Positions 63,876 to 64,000 of a stretch of 64,000 nucleotides of DNA are shown here, piece after piece. The position numbers and the translations under genes are program-made. The notes beneath the pieces were generated by a model. That model was not told where the DNA came from and did no database searches. It saw only the letters and a list, made by a program, of their open reading frames with translations. Every line of letters begins with the position of its first letter. Position 1 is the first letter of the stretch. Location: the NCBI RefSeq assembly GCF_021173675.1, contig NZ_JAIHON010000013.1:289390-353389 (forward strand), given 5' to 3'. Source of the DNA: Streptomyces lincolnensis. GTDB taxonomy: Bacteria; Actinomycetota; Actinomycetes; Streptomycetales; Streptomycetaceae.

Positions 63876-64000
63876 GGAGGTGAGCGGCTGGCGGTCGTGT
63901 GCAACACGGGGGGTTCTCCCGAGCGGGAGCTGACGTATCTGACCCTGCTGCAGCGGCAGCGGGCCGCGGCGGTCGTCCTGACCGGCGGGGCCGTGGAGGA
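63876..64000 (+). CDS. LacI-type regulator fragment, N-terminus missing, continues past window
   Basis: From 63876 the frame reads GGERLAVVCNTGGSPERELT then YLTLLQRQRAAAVVLTGGAV, the opening of the sugar-binding (periplasmic-protein-like) domain of LacI/GalR regulators, where it follows a 60-residue helix-turn-helix plus about 45 residues. Here the region just upstream is the G18 tract and an unrelated intergenic sequence; no helix-turn-helix is found, and the only in-frame start codon is a GTG inside the tract. Either the gene is truncated or the DNA between has been lost in assembly. The 3' end lies outside the window. Confidence 0.6.

Overview
The window is very G+C-rich, almost fully coding, uses many GTG starts and four-base stop/start overlaps, and carries gene families typical of actinomycetes (monomeric NADP isocitrate dehydrogenase, large LuxR/LAL regulator, SAV_2336-type proteins, SpoIIE phosphatase, many TetR regulators). 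A Streptomyces chromosome or a close relative is the best reading. No rRNA, tRNA, CRISPR array or transposase gene was recognised. Layout, left to right: (1) 1-716, the 3' end of a helical-repeat regulator-like gene. (2) 771-9104, an eight-gene operon for a membrane-only complex I-like module: nuoA, a NuoB/NuoD-like hybrid with a His/Met-rich insert, nuoH, J, K, L, M, N. A CsoR/RicR-type palindrome (TACCC-N5-GGGTA) overlaps its likely promoter. No NuoE, F, G or I gene is present. (3) 9169-15916, a small membrane protein and an RHS polymorphic toxin with a deaminase-like C-terminus, a downstream putative immunity gene and a decayed second copy of it. (4) 16018-20032, a sulfur-type cluster: two very short leader-peptide genes, each ahead of metabolic genes (a glutathionyl-hydroquinone reductase-like GST; two LLM flavin monooxygenases). 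(5) 20157-28552, an astacin-like metalloprotease and a divergent LAL regulator sharing a perfect inverted repeat, then a CHAT-protease / S8-protease / ECF-sigma / small-protein cassette. (6) 28571-37806, P450, N-formylglutamate amidohydrolase-like enzyme, a frameshifted YwqG-family gene, isocitrate dehydrogenase, MscS channel, APC permease and a helical protein. (7) 38095-44016, a glycerol-kinase-like / FAD dehydrogenase / pyridine-nucleotide oxidoreductase operon, a lone enoyl-CoA hydratase and an integral membrane protein. (8) 44168-49576, an ABC exporter under a textbook SoxR box, a SpoIIE-type phosphatase, a TetR gene with twin operators coupled to a remnant of an MMPL transporter, and a second TetR gene. 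(9) 49650-54644, a CocE hydrolase / acyl-CoA ligase / enoyl-CoA hydratase / SDR operon with an operator inside its promoter. (10) 54795-56041, panD, a GNAT-like gene and a proline-rich peptide. (11) 56034-63733, a four-gene operon read leftward: alpha/beta hydrolase, caspase-like protease with VMAP-like C-terminus, MoxR AAA ATPase, and a 1268-residue protein joining a SAV_2336/vWA head to what I read as a catalytically dead Z1-helicase-like domain. (12) 63844-64000, a G6-T-G18 tract followed by a 5'-truncated LacI-type regulator. The strongest candidates for undescribed biology are the vWA-Z1/MoxR/caspase operon, the copper-type-operator complex I module with its NuoB/D hybrid, and the CHAT/S8/sigma cassette. 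All functional statements are from reading the sequence and family knowledge; no database search was run.
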